From assembly GCF_007830545.1 (NCBI RefSeq), contig NZ_VLLF01000006.1:264579-328578 (forward strand): DNA of 64,000 nt, written 5' to 3'. Positions 53,258 through 61,439 of this stretch are shown one piece after another. Made by a program: the position numbers and the translations under genes. Positions within the stretch are counted from its first letter, which is position 1; each line of letters starts with the position of its first letter. Source of the stretch: Roseibium hamelinense (GTDB lineage Bacteria > Pseudomonadota > Alphaproteobacteria > Rhizobiales > Stappiaceae). A model generated the notes under the pieces. The model ran no database searches. It was not told the DNA's origin and worked only from the letters and a program-made list of their open reading frames with translations.

Positions 53258-53586
53258 CGGGGAACCGGTCCGATCCTGAGCCGGACATCCATTGGAACGC
53301 CCATATGGTCGTAAAAGCTTTTGTGCCCGGTCAGTCCGCACAGCTCCCGCTGGATTTGAACGTGCCACAACGCCTCGGCCGCTTCTGCGACACGGCGTTC
53401 GCGTAACGCGGTGCCGTCGGCGTTCGTCGCTGAATCCGGCGATGGTATTTTGACCAGCGCCTGTTCAAGCTTACGGTTCAAACGGGCAAGGGTTCCGGCT
53501 TTCTCTTCCAGAATTTCCTGTTCAAGTGCCGCTGTGACGGGATCCGAAGCCGCTTCGGTATATTGTTTTGGTGGTCGAACACTCAT
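53227..53586 (-). CDS. DUF6665-like hypothetical protein
   Basis: A 119-residue soluble protein: DPVTAALEQEILEEKAGTLARLNRKLEQAL (two helices), RRVAEAAEALWHVQIQRELCGLTGHKSFYDHMGVPMDVRLRIG. The pattern EAxxxxxVQRExCGL with a following DY/DHxGVPxxVxxRxG is that of a small Hyphomicrobiales family I associate with DUF6665. Function unknown. Its stop codon overlaps the 3' end of the convergent EamA gene by 31 bases. It may be the last gene of the transporter run upstream (gap 13 bases). Confidence 0.65.
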   Translation of the reverse strand: MSVRPPKQYTEAASDPVTAALEQEILEEKAGTLARLNRKLEQALVKIPSPDSATNADGTALRERRVAEAAEALWHVQIQRELCGLTGHKSFYDHMGVPMDVRLRIGPVPRHLKSTSSGG

Positions 53587-53599
53587 GGTTTGATCAAGG

Positions 53600-54964
53600 T
53601 CAGTCTGCCGGTTTCAAGGGCCGCTTCGAAAAAGGCGGTTCATCCTTTCGGTCCAGCGACAAGGCACTTTCCTCTGCAAGGACCCAAAACAGCGTCGCGG
53701 CCTTGAGGGCAGATGGCACCGCGGCATAGGCAATGCTCAGCGACAGGCCGAGTGTTTCGGTCATCGGACCGCCGGGCTTATAGCCAACAAGGCCGAGCGC
53801 GGGAAGTGCAAGCCCTGTCGCAAGGGCAAAAGCAGCTTTCGAAATCAGCGTCATCATGGAAAACATCCTTGACGCTTCGGACTGACGTTTTGTTTGTGAG
53901 ATGTGATCGGCGAGGATGGATGGCGGGATCGCGAGATCCGCTCCGAGTGCAAGGCCGGATAGGGCACACACAGCGGCATAGGGGTAAATATCTCCTGGCC
54001 CAAGAAGAGCGGCCCAAACGAACGTCAGGATCGCAACGGCCATGCTCAGGCTCCACGCTCGGACCTTGCCGACCTGGCGCGAAAGGTATTGCCAGACGAA
54101 CATGGAGAGAGCGCCGGACAGAAAGTAGATCAGGAGGAACAGTCCGGCATATTCTTCAGCATTCAGACGGTCGCGGATGAAAAACATCACCAGCACAGCC
54201 GGAAGGGAACTCGCAAAGACGTTGAGCAGCGAGATCGCAAAAAACATCCTCCGCCAGGGATCTGAGACGATGTCTTTCCAGCCTGGGAGACTGTAGCTGT
54301 CGGCCGGTTTGCTGATATGAGCGGTGCGCATCCATCTCAACAACAGGAAGCCGCCGAAAAAAAGCAGCGGGAAATACAGCAGGCTCATAAGGCTGAACGC
54401 GCGGTCCGGGTCGGCGTTTACGCCAAGCAGCGTGGGGGTTATGGACGCCACCAACAACCCAATCAGTCCGAAGCCTTCGCGCCAGCCGGTAATCCTGGTC
54501 CGATCATGTGTCGTTGAGACCCAGGTTCCACCAAGCGCCTGCAGGTTGATGGTTACGATGGAAAAGCCGGTCGTGCACAAGAAGACCGATATGGCGAACC
54601 AGGTCAGGGGCGCCGGTGCAAATGGATTGAATATCATCCAAAAGCCGGCGCCCAGGAGCACCATGCCGATGATCAGAATGAGCTGCCGGTACTTGTGAAA
54701 GGTGTCGCTGACCGAGCCGATGAACGGATCCTGGAATGCATCGATAAACCGCAGTGCCAAGAGCACGAGTCCAAGCGCTGTCAGGGACTGCCCAAGAGTG
54801 GTTGCGTAGTAATCGGGCGCGTGAAGATAAACTGGCAAGCCGGCACATGCTAATGGCATGGCAATAAAGCCGTATTGTGCGAGGCTTTTTGTTTGCAGCG
54901 GCGCCGGACCAGATCCGGCGGCGCCGGGGCTGCTACCGGCCTCGGCGCGAGTGCCAGATGTCAT
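53600..54964 (-). CDS. MFS transporter, GPH/melibiose-carrier type
   Basis: A 454-residue, 12-helix transporter with N-terminal SLAQYGFIAMPLACAGLPVYLHAPDYYATTLGQSL, RFIDAFQDPFIGSVSD (the conserved D-xxxDP-x-G-x-SD motif of the glycoside-pentoside-hexuronide group), and DLAIPPSILADHI in the second half. The N-terminus has an unusual Gly/Ala-rich hydrophilic stretch. Its ATG directly follows the TAA of the chalcone-isomerase-like gene (TAAATG), so the two are coupled; the substrate may be related to that protein's ligand. Confidence 0.88.
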   Translation of the reverse strand: MTSGTRAEAGSSPGAAGSGPAPLQTKSLAQYGFIAMPLACAGLPVYLHAPDYYATTLGQSLTALGLVLLALRFIDAFQDPFIGSVSDTFHKYRQLILIIGMVLLGAGFWMIFNPFAPAPLTWFAISVFLCTTGFSIVTINLQALGGTWVSTTHDRTRITGWREGFGLIGLLVASITPTLLGVNADPDRAFSLMSLLYFPLLFFGGFLLLRWMRTAHISKPADSYSLPGWKDIVSDPWRRMFFAISLLNVFASSLPAVLVMFFIRDRLNAEEYAGLFLLIYFLSGALSMFVWQYLSRQVGKVRAWSLSMAVAILTFVWAALLGPGDIYPYAAVCALSGLALGADLAIPPSILADHISQTKRQSEASRMFSMMTLISKAAFALATGLALPALGLVGYKPGGPMTETLGLSLSIAYAAVPSALKAATLFWVLAEESALSLDRKDEPPFSKRPLKPAD

Positions 54965-55525
54965 TTAGGAATTCGCTCCAACCAGTTTTGCCCTTAAGGC
55001 CGGATCATTGGTGTTGGGTCCAAGCCATATCGCGAAGAACCTGCGAGTGAACTCCTTGTCCTGGATCGAACCAATCTTTTGGTTTCCTAGGTAGAAGTCT
55101 GTGTTGCCGCTATTGGTCCTGACGCCGGTAATCGACTGCCCGCGGCTGATATTTGGGAAGATCGCGCGCATTTGTTCAGTCCAGCGGTCGAGTTTGGCGC
55201 CTTGCGGCACCCCTTGACGAACCATTTCCTTGGCGGAGCGTTCCGCAATCGCTTCGCCCTTAAAGTTACGTAGATACGTGAGTTTCAGTGCGAACGGACC
55301 AGTTGCCGAATAGCTTCCGCCCGGTGCGTAAAGCTCGGCTTCGAACACGCTGAAACCGAGAAAAGTCAATTTCCCTTCACCAACGAGTTTGGCTGAGGGC
55401 ACCGAGCGAGCAGCTGCGCCGAGGTCAGCATAGGCCGGTAGCGGCGCGGCGGCCGCGAGCGATATAAAAGCGGCCGTGGTCAGTTTCAAAAATATGCGCT
55501 TGGCGCTGCCATGGGCGTTTTTCAT
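54965..55525 (-). CDS. Chalcone isomerase-like exported protein
   Basis: A 186-residue protein with a signal peptide (LKLTTAAFISLAAAAPLPAYA) and a chalcone-isomerase-like (CHI) fold: KLVGEGKLTFLGFSVFEAELYAPGG, ALKLTYLRNFKGEAIAERSAKEMVRQG, and SIQDKEFTRRFFAIWLGPNT. Bacterial members bind fatty acids or carbonyl compounds and lack proven isomerase activity; they are usually periplasmic. ATG at 55525 has GGAGA upstream; the longer frame is not a signal peptide. The stop codon abuts the ATG of the MFS gene. Confidence 0.82.
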   Translation of the reverse strand: MKNAHGSAKRIFLKLTTAAFISLAAAAPLPAYADLGAAARSVPSAKLVGEGKLTFLGFSVFEAELYAPGGSYSATGPFALKLTYLRNFKGEAIAERSAKEMVRQGVPQGAKLDRWTEQMRAIFPNISRGQSITGVRTNSGNTDFYLGNQKIGSIQDKEFTRRFFAIWLGPNTNDPALRAKLVGANS

Positions 55526-55623
55526 GTCCAAATCTCCGGTCAACTTGTCGCAGTGCTTGTGACAGGAACGGTACGGAGAAACAGCGCGCCCGGATTTGCG
55601 TAGTGGGAAAAAACAACACGGCA

Positions 55624-55658
55624 CAAAAAACAGCCGCACCGGTTGGAACCGGCGCGGC
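55624..55658 (-). terminator. Intrinsic terminator after the solute-binding protein gene
   Basis: On the minus strand GCCGCGCCGGTT, a 2-base loop and AACCGGTGCGGC form a 12-bp stem with one mismatch, followed by TGTTTTTT. Confidence 0.8.
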
Positions 55659-55689
55659 TTCGCGGACCTAAGAGGCTTTTGCCTACATA

Positions 55690-56394
55690 TTAGAGCGAAG
55701 AGTTGAAAGCATCGCGTACAGCGCGGCCGGCATCGGTGTTTTCAAAACAGACGTGCAAACCGTGTTCAATCAAGAGCTTGTCGTTGAAGACCAGCTGATC
55801 CGCGACGGCTGCCACCTCATCATCCGCCTTGGCAAGATGTTCGAATACGAGCCGGTCGATGACAGCCGCGTCGGAACGTTTACCTGCGACCTTCAAAATA
55901 TTTTGAGCATCGTCATCCGCTTCTTCGACCGGGATCGCACCTTCGGCAACCATTGCGTCGAACTGCTCTTCATTTTGATACCCTCGGACAATGCCAATTG
56001 TGTAACTTTTCAGGTCGTCATGGCTTGACCACGAAAAATCATTGTCTTTGCGCTGGATGAACCCAACCGGGCTGGTTCCGAAGGAATTGGAAAACAAGCA
56101 GCGGTCACCGCCTTTTTCCGCATCACTGCCTTCGGCGTAGTACTCCGGATAGACGCCGATCCAGGCCGCATCTTTCTGAGCGAGGTTGATCGCACGGTTC
56201 CAAGGGAACACTTCAACCTCAGCTGTGCTTCCAGCCTTCTCGAATGCAGATTTTACGGCGTCGGTGCTTGCGCCCGAGCCGTCAGCCATGACATAGGGCG
56301 GCCACTCCAGTGTGGTCAGTTTGTAGTCTTCAGCTGATGCGGTAACCGCGGTCAACGAGAAAAACGCTGCGGAAACGACGGAAAGTCTGCGCAT
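55690..56394 (-). CDS. Periplasmic solute-binding protein, family 3-like
   Basis: A 234-residue exported protein with a signal peptide (MRRLSVVSAAFFSLTAVTASA) and an SBP family 3 fold: LTTLEWPPYVMADGSGASTDAVKSAFEKAG, WIGVYPEYYAEGSDAEKG, LKSYTIGIVRGYQNEEQF. This short form binds amino acids or related small molecules. No ABC permease or ATPase genes lie beside it, so it may feed a sensor or a transporter elsewhere; the chemoreceptor 470 bases upstream is divergent. AGGAG lies before the start. Confidence 0.88.
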   Translation of the reverse strand: MRRLSVVSAAFFSLTAVTASAEDYKLTTLEWPPYVMADGSGASTDAVKSAFEKAGSTAEVEVFPWNRAINLAQKDAAWIGVYPEYYAEGSDAEKGGDRCLFSNSFGTSPVGFIQRKDNDFSWSSHDDLKSYTIGIVRGYQNEEQFDAMVAEGAIPVEEADDDAQNILKVAGKRSDAAVIDRLVFEHLAKADDEVAAVADQLVFNDKLLIEHGLHVCFENTDAGRAVRDAFNSSL

Positions 56395-56867
56395 TGAATG
56401 CTCCTGTAATTGAGCGTGAGTTTGAGCCCGTGTGCCCTTCGGCCGCGGTGTCTATGTTTGTTGGGCAAAAAGTATGAAAATTATACTTATTTCGGTGTCT
56501 TAGTATTGCTTGCAAAGTAACGTGGTCGATTGCAGTTCCTTTTCAGTTTGCCGTCTGCAAAAACTGGAGTGTCCTGCGAAATCAACGGTATTCTGGCATA
56601 AGTTTTTCATTTTATTGCGGAAATTTTGTCTGTTTGGGTGTCGGTCATGCAGGCCGATCCGGCTTTTTGGCCCTTCTGCGATTGGAGTGAATTCGGCACA
56701 AAATGCACGAAAAAATCGCAGATCGAATTATCGTTATTAAATAGTTCACGCTGGTAAGGTTTCGTTATTCTTTTGGCATCGATTTTTTTCTTGGGTAGAT
56801 TTTCGAGGTTAAGAGTTTTTTTGCATGATGAGTATTAAATGCCCTTAGTTACCTTATGGGGGCTTAC
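56395..56867. promoter_or_regulatory. AT-rich divergent intergenic region
   Basis: A 473-base gap between the solute-binding protein and the chemoreceptor. It is AT-richer than its surroundings, especially 56740-56860. Near the right end a TTAA-N7-TAGT string (56834-56848) resembles, but does not match, a CtrA site. I see no ORF, RNA gene or strong hairpin. Promoters for both flanking genes should lie here. Confidence 0.3.
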
Positions 56868-58502
56868 ATGAAATTCTGGCAATCCGTGAAGTTCACGACG
56901 ACTGTTCCGATTGTTGCCGTTGTGGCGATCGCGTTCGTGGCTTTTTCCTACATTACCTCAACCCAGCGCATTGCAGCGGTTGAGCGCTCTTTTCGCGCCG
57001 AAATCAACCTGTCAACAGACCTGACCAATCAGGCGCTTGCAAACGCGATGTGGGACTTCGACCAGGGACTGGCCGGCGCTTTGCTGGCGCCTATGACCGA
57101 CAATCCCAACTTCTCCTGGGCTGTCGTTCAGGAAACCAACGGATCGGTGTTTTCTTCCCTCAAGAGAGATGAGGAAGCAGCGATCGACGACCTGATCGCA
57201 CTGGTGCCGGAAGACCAACGGACCCCTGAAGCCTCCGGTGAGACGAAATATGTCGAAGCCGCAAACTTCACAATCGGCATCAAGCCGATTACGCGTGTGG
57301 ATGGAGACGACGTCAGCGTGCTTGGTTCTGTATACATCGCGCTTGACCGGGCGGCGGTTGACGAGGCGAGAAACGAAGCATGGATGACTGCTTTCGTTAT
57401 GACCATCCTTGCGATCGGCGTGGTTTCGATTTGCTTGGTGTTCCTTATCCGCCGGATCACCGGACAGATCGGCAACCTGTCCTCGACCATGATGACCCTG
57501 TCCGAAGGCACTTATGACATTGACATTCCATATGTAAGCCGGGTCGATGAAATGGGTCAGATGGCCCGAACCGTCGAAGTCTTCCGTGACAACGGTTTGC
57601 GCCAGCAGGAACTCGAAGCAGAGCAACAGCAGAACATCGAGCGCGAGCGCCAGCGTCAATCTTCTTTGGACGCTCTTCTGGCCGAGTTCCGGGAAGATTC
57701 GCAGCGGCTCCTGCAGCCGGTCGAACAGTCAACCGACAACATGGCCCAAATCTCTGCCGGCTTGACTGAATTGTCGGCTGATGCGACAGAGCGCACGGCT
57801 TCCGTTGCGGCTGCCACGGAACAGGCATACGCCAGCGTTCAAACCGTCGCCTCCGCGTCTGAGGAGCTGTCGGCCTCCATTTCGGAGATCTCGCGTCAGA
57901 TCACGGAAACTTCCGAAGTGGTGTCTTCGGCCAACACCAAGGCAGACTCTGCCAACCGCCAGGTTGCCAGCCTGGCAGCGTCTGCCCAGAAAATCGGCGC
58001 GGTTCTGCAGCTTATTCAGGACATTGCAGAGCAGACCAACCTGCTGGCTCTGAACGCGACCATCGAGGCTGCGCGCGCCGGGGAAGCAGGCAAGGGCTTT
58101 GCGGTGGTTGCCGCCGAAGTGAAGGAGCTGGCCAACCAGACGTCGAAGGCGACCGAAGAGATTTCGGCTCAGATTAACGCGATCCAGGGTGCATCCTCCG
58201 ACAGTGTGGAAGCCATCGAAGAAATCGCCGAGATCATGACCCGGGTGAACGAGTTCACGAACTCGATCACAGAGGCGCTTGAGCAGCAGGGCAGTGCGAC
58301 CGCCGAAATCAGCGGCTCCATTCAGGAGGTTGCGTCCGGGACCCGCGAAATCACCGAGAATATGACCAGCGTGAAAGGGGCGGTCGACGAGACTTCTACG
58401 TCTGCCACCGACGTGTCGCGGACCTCGGCGGAGGTTGCTGACAATACCCGCCAGCTGGCCGAGCGCATCGACGGTTTCTTGAAGCGGGTCGCAACGGTTT
58501 AA
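56868..58502 (+). CDS. Methyl-accepting chemotaxis protein
   Basis: A 544-residue chemoreceptor: TM1 about 10-29 ([20 protein letters not shown]), a periplasmic domain of about 140 residues with [21 protein letters not shown], the start of a sensor common in Hyphomicrobiales, then TM2 about 171-193, HAMP ([19 protein letters not shown]) and the signalling domain with its tip [21 protein letters not shown] near residue 388. ATG at 56868 with GGGGG upstream is preferred over 56856. A terminator follows. Confidence 0.94.
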   Translation: MKFWQSVKFTTTVPIVAVVAIAFVAFSYITSTQRIAAVERSFRAEINLSTDLTNQALANAMWDFDQGLAGALLAPMTDNPNFSWAVVQETNGSVFSSLKRDEEAAIDDLIALVPEDQRTPEASGETKYVEAANFTIGIKPITRVDGDDVSVLGSVYIALDRAAVDEARNEAWMTAFVMTILAIGVVSICLVFLIRRITGQIGNLSSTMMTLSEGTYDIDIPYVSRVDEMGQMARTVEVFRDNGLRQQELEAEQQQNIERERQRQSSLDALLAEFREDSQRLLQPVEQSTDNMAQISAGLTELSADATERTASVAAATEQAYASVQTVASASEELSASISEISRQITETSEVVSSANTKADSANRQVASLAASAQKIGAVLQLIQDIAEQTNLLALNATIEAARAGEAGKGFAVVAAEVKELANQTSKATEEISAQINAIQGASSDSVEAIEEIAEIMTRVNEFTNSITEALEQQGSATAEISGSIQEVASGTREITENMTSVKGAVDETSTSATDVSRTSAEVADNTRQLAERIDGFLKRVATV

Positions 58503-58525
58503 CGCGATCGCCAGAACTCAGTTTG

Positions 58526-58556
58526 AACGCCCGGCTCCATGCCGGGCGTTTTCATT
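58526..58556 (+). terminator. Intrinsic terminator after the chemoreceptor gene
   Basis: AACGCCCGGC, a 5-base loop, GCCGGGCGTT, then TTCATTTT. A perfect 10-bp stem 23 bases past the stop. Confidence 0.87.
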
Positions 58557-58777
58557 TTCGCGGCCTGATCTGGATTTTTGCCTGCTGCGATGCAATAATA
58601 AGTGCAAAGAGACAGGCAGCCGGTCTTTAAGCAAATGGGGAACACTTCCATGTTTCGTCTGGCTGACAATACGAATTTCCCTTAAGGGAGTTCGTCAGAG
58701 AAACTTGCAGACACGGCGGTGATGCTTTTCGGTTCGAAAGAACCGTGCGCGCCGGTTTGCGAATGCGGGACGCACAG

Positions 58778-59083
58778 ATGAGCGATTCGGATCTTAAGCC
58801 GCGCCTTCAGCCGCGGACCAAAGTCGAAAAACCCAAGCTATACCGGGTGATTTTGTTGAATGACGATTTCACGCCGCGTGAATTCGTCGTGCTGGTGCTG
58901 AAAGGTGAGTTCCGGCTGGATGAGGCGAGCGCAGAGAAGGTGATGATGACCGCCCACCAGAAAGGCGCCTGCGTTGTGTCGGTGTATCCAAAGGATGTTG
59001 CCGAAACCAAGGCTACGCGGGCGATTGATGCCGCGCAACGGTTGGGTTACCCGCTTCAGTTTACCGTCGAACCGGAAGAATAG
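58778..59083 (+). CDS. clpS: ATP-dependent Clp protease adaptor ClpS
   Basis: A 101-residue adaptor: KPKLYRVILLNDDFTPREFVVLVLKGEF, AEKVMMTAHQKGACVVSVYPKDVAETKATRAIDAAQRLGYPLQFTVEPE. The NDDFTPREFV segment and the His of TAHQKG belong to the N-degron pocket. ClpS delivers N-end-rule substrates to ClpA. clpA is not in the window immediately downstream, where a transporter gene converges. A start at 58778 is the usual family start; 58745 and 58763 are possible. Confidence 0.95.
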   Translation: MSDSDLKPRLQPRTKVEKPKLYRVILLNDDFTPREFVVLVLKGEFRLDEASAEKVMMTAHQKGACVVSVYPKDVAETKATRAIDAAQRLGYPLQFTVEPEE

Positions 59084-59102
59084 AGCATCCGGACACGGAC
59101 CG

Positions 59103-61265
59103 TCAGTCTTCCGACCGTCTCCGGATTTCTGCCGGGTCAATCCATCGCCGGGCCATGTCTTGCAACACTCCGTTGTCTTTCGACAGGCTCATCCAGTAGT
59201 TCAGATAGGATGCAAGACCGGGTGACGCTGGTGGCATCAGGTAGGCAAACAAAAACCGGCTTGCCGTATCTTCCGGGACCACTGCAGAATAATCCTTAAG
59301 CGATATGGCAAGCGCTTTTGCCTGTTCGCGGGTCCAGATCGCGGCTTGCACATTCTCCATGTTGTCCAGGCGGCTATAGTCGTCCACGACCGTGAGCTTT
59401 GCAGACGGAAAGTTGCGTTTTGCAAGGGCAATCATGACCGGATCGTCAAACACCGCCAGGGACAGGTTTTTGTTCGCGGCTATCGCAGATCTCGATTTGA
59501 ACTGGTCAACGGCCTCGCTTTTTACGATCAGCGCCAGCGGGCTTTCGAAATACGGATCGCTGACCGTTAGTCCCGAAAGACGCCCGTCGGTGATGTACAG
59601 ACCGCCAATGGCAATATCGAAGCGGTGATTTTTCAGGTCTTCGTTAAGGTTTTGCCAAGTGTATGGCACGAAACGCAGATCTACATTCATACTTTGCGCG
59701 AAGCGGTACATCAGCTCCACATCATAGCCAACAATCCTGTCCTTGTTATTCTCGTAGGAGAACGGCATCACATTCGGGTTGATGCCAACGCGCAGGATGC
59801 CCGTTGTCTCTATTCTGTCGATTGTGTCCAATCCTGCATGCAGATCCGGTTTTGCATCCACACTCTGCGTCGGCTGCGCATCAACCCGATTTGATGCGCG
59901 GTTCGCGTCGCTCAGAGCCTGGAGGTAGTCAGGAAGCGAGGCTCCCCGGTAGCTGACCTCTGAATGGAGTGGTGCATGGGTTCCGCCCCAGCGCCCAAGA
60001 GCCCAAATACCGGTAAAAGCAACGGCCGTGACGGCAATCGTCAGGACAAGTGCGCGCAGATTAAACCTGACTTTGCCGTAGAACATGAAGGTGATTGCTG
60101 TCGTGACAAAGGCAAACGCCGAAACCGAGGCAATCACCTGCGCGTAGCGCGTGATGGCCATGGTTTCCACATAAAGATCGGTTGTTCCGCCGGGAAGGCC
60201 GAGCCAGTCCGCCATAAAGGTGACGGCCGCAATCGAGGATGTTGGCGATCCGATGCCAGACAGCAGTGTCACAAAGGGCAGCTCTATCAGCTGCTGCCGT
60301 TCGAGCGGCAGGTAGTAGTAAAACGCGGCATGGACCAGGAAAACAAGAATGAAGAAGTTGCCGATCTGCGCAAGCGGGTAGCTGACGGAAAGGGACGTTT
60401 CGATGATTTCCCTTTGCTCGTCTGTGGTGTCGCTCGTTTTGACGCGTGCAAGAAAGTCCTGCGCCGCTTGCTGAATAAGAGGCAGAGACGCGACAGAGAG
60501 CGAGGTGACTATCGCAACAACAAATGCTTCGCGCAGGCCCGACATGATTTCCCGGTATGTCAGAGGCAGAAAAACCGTCAGAAGCATCGGAAAGACCCAA
60601 AGAGCCAAAACCGCGGCACTGAGCAACACGACGGCGACATAGATCGACAGGGCTGCAAAACCGGTCAGGCTCACGGACCCGATTGACTCGGCGAACAGCG
60701 CACAGACGCCGAGCGGAGCCATGTAGATGACCCAGCCCCATATCCGGATACAGGCATTTCGAATAATGGTCAGGACATCGAGCAGGCTGGTCGGTTTGAC
60801 ACTGTGCTGGATGGCAATCCCGAAGATGACGCCCATCAGAACAACGGAAGGGATATAGTTCTGGCTGAGCGCCTGAAAGAAATTATCCGGTATCAGCAGG
60901 TCAACCAGAGCGGTCGGCGATCCCCGGTCCGTTGGCAGACTATTGGAAAAATCCACCACGGTGGTTTGGCTGACGAGCGGCACCGTGGACGCCGCGATGG
61001 CCAGAAACACAAACGTTACGGCCCAGAGCAACAGGTAGACCGGCCAGCTCTTGCGGAACAGTGTCACAGCCGTCGCGGGGGATAAGCGCCCGAGCCCAAG
61101 CACCAAAGACGACACCAGATAGGGAAGGACAACCACTTCCATCAGGCGGATGTAGATTTCGCCGAAGGGCTTGAGAACACTGGTCAAACCGGGACTCAGA
61201 CTGCCGATGACGACGCCGGCAAATCCGCCGATAAGCACCAGAAAGGGCAGGAGCTTGAGTTTCAA
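59103..61265 (-). CDS. SLC1-type dicarboxylate/amino-acid symporter fused to a periplasmic solute-binding domain
   Basis: A 720-residue fusion. Residues 1-425 are a GltP/DctA-type (SLC1) carrier: LSPGLTSVLKPFGEIYIRLMEVVVLPYLVSSLVLG, IPDNFFQALSQNYIPSVVLMGVIFGIA and the substrate-site LLSGIGSPTSSIAAVTFM region. After a hydrophobic helix (LVLTIAVTAVAFTGIWALG) and a linker, residues about 478-705 form a family 3 solute-binding domain (IETTGILRVGINPNVMPFSYENNKDRIVGYDVEL, RFDIAIGGLYITDGR, DPYFESPLALIV). SLC1 carriers do not normally use binding domains, so the fusion is unusual. TTG at 61265 has GAGGA 10 bases upstream; ATG at 61349 would add 28 basic residues. Confidence 0.88.
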   Translation of the reverse strand: MKLKLLPFLVLIGGFAGVVIGSLSPGLTSVLKPFGEIYIRLMEVVVLPYLVSSLVLGLGRLSPATAVTLFRKSWPVYLLLWAVTFVFLAIAASTVPLVSQTTVVDFSNSLPTDRGSPTALVDLLIPDNFFQALSQNYIPSVVLMGVIFGIAIQHSVKPTSLLDVLTIIRNACIRIWGWVIYMAPLGVCALFAESIGSVSLTGFAALSIYVAVVLLSAAVLALWVFPMLLTVFLPLTYREIMSGLREAFVVAIVTSLSVASLPLIQQAAQDFLARVKTSDTTDEQREIIETSLSVSYPLAQIGNFFILVFLVHAAFYYYLPLERQQLIELPFVTLLSGIGSPTSSIAAVTFMADWLGLPGGTTDLYVETMAITRYAQVIASVSAFAFVTTAITFMFYGKVRFNLRALVLTIAVTAVAFTGIWALGRWGGTHAPLHSEVSYRGASLPDYLQALSDANRASNRVDAQPTQSVDAKPDLHAGLDTIDRIETTGILRVGINPNVMPFSYENNKDRIVGYDVELMYRFAQSMNVDLRFVPYTWQNLNEDLKNHRFDIAIGGLYITDGRLSGLTVSDPYFESPLALIVKSEAVDQFKSRSAIAANKNLSLAVFDDPVMIALAKRNFPSAKLTVVDDYSRLDNMENVQAAIWTREQAKALAISLKDYSAVVPEDTASRFLFAYLMPPASPGLASYLNYWMSLSKDNGVLQDMARRWIDPAEIRRRSED

Positions 61266-61439
61266 TGCTAGGGGGTCCTCATGTTTTCGGCGGGTTCGTC
61301 TTACCAACGCTGGTCTTGCAAAGTGTGGACCCCGGCAGAGCTGCCTCATGCCGCATGGGGTGCCCGAAAGACAAAAACCGCCCCGCAGCGCAGGCTACGA
61401 GGCGGAATGATGCTGTTCCGGACGATCTAGGCGCGGCTT

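Noticed and set aside
56834..56848. TTAA-N7-TAGT near the second chemoreceptor as a CtrA site
   Set aside because: The second half differs at several positions from TTAAC, unlike the perfect site at 62965.
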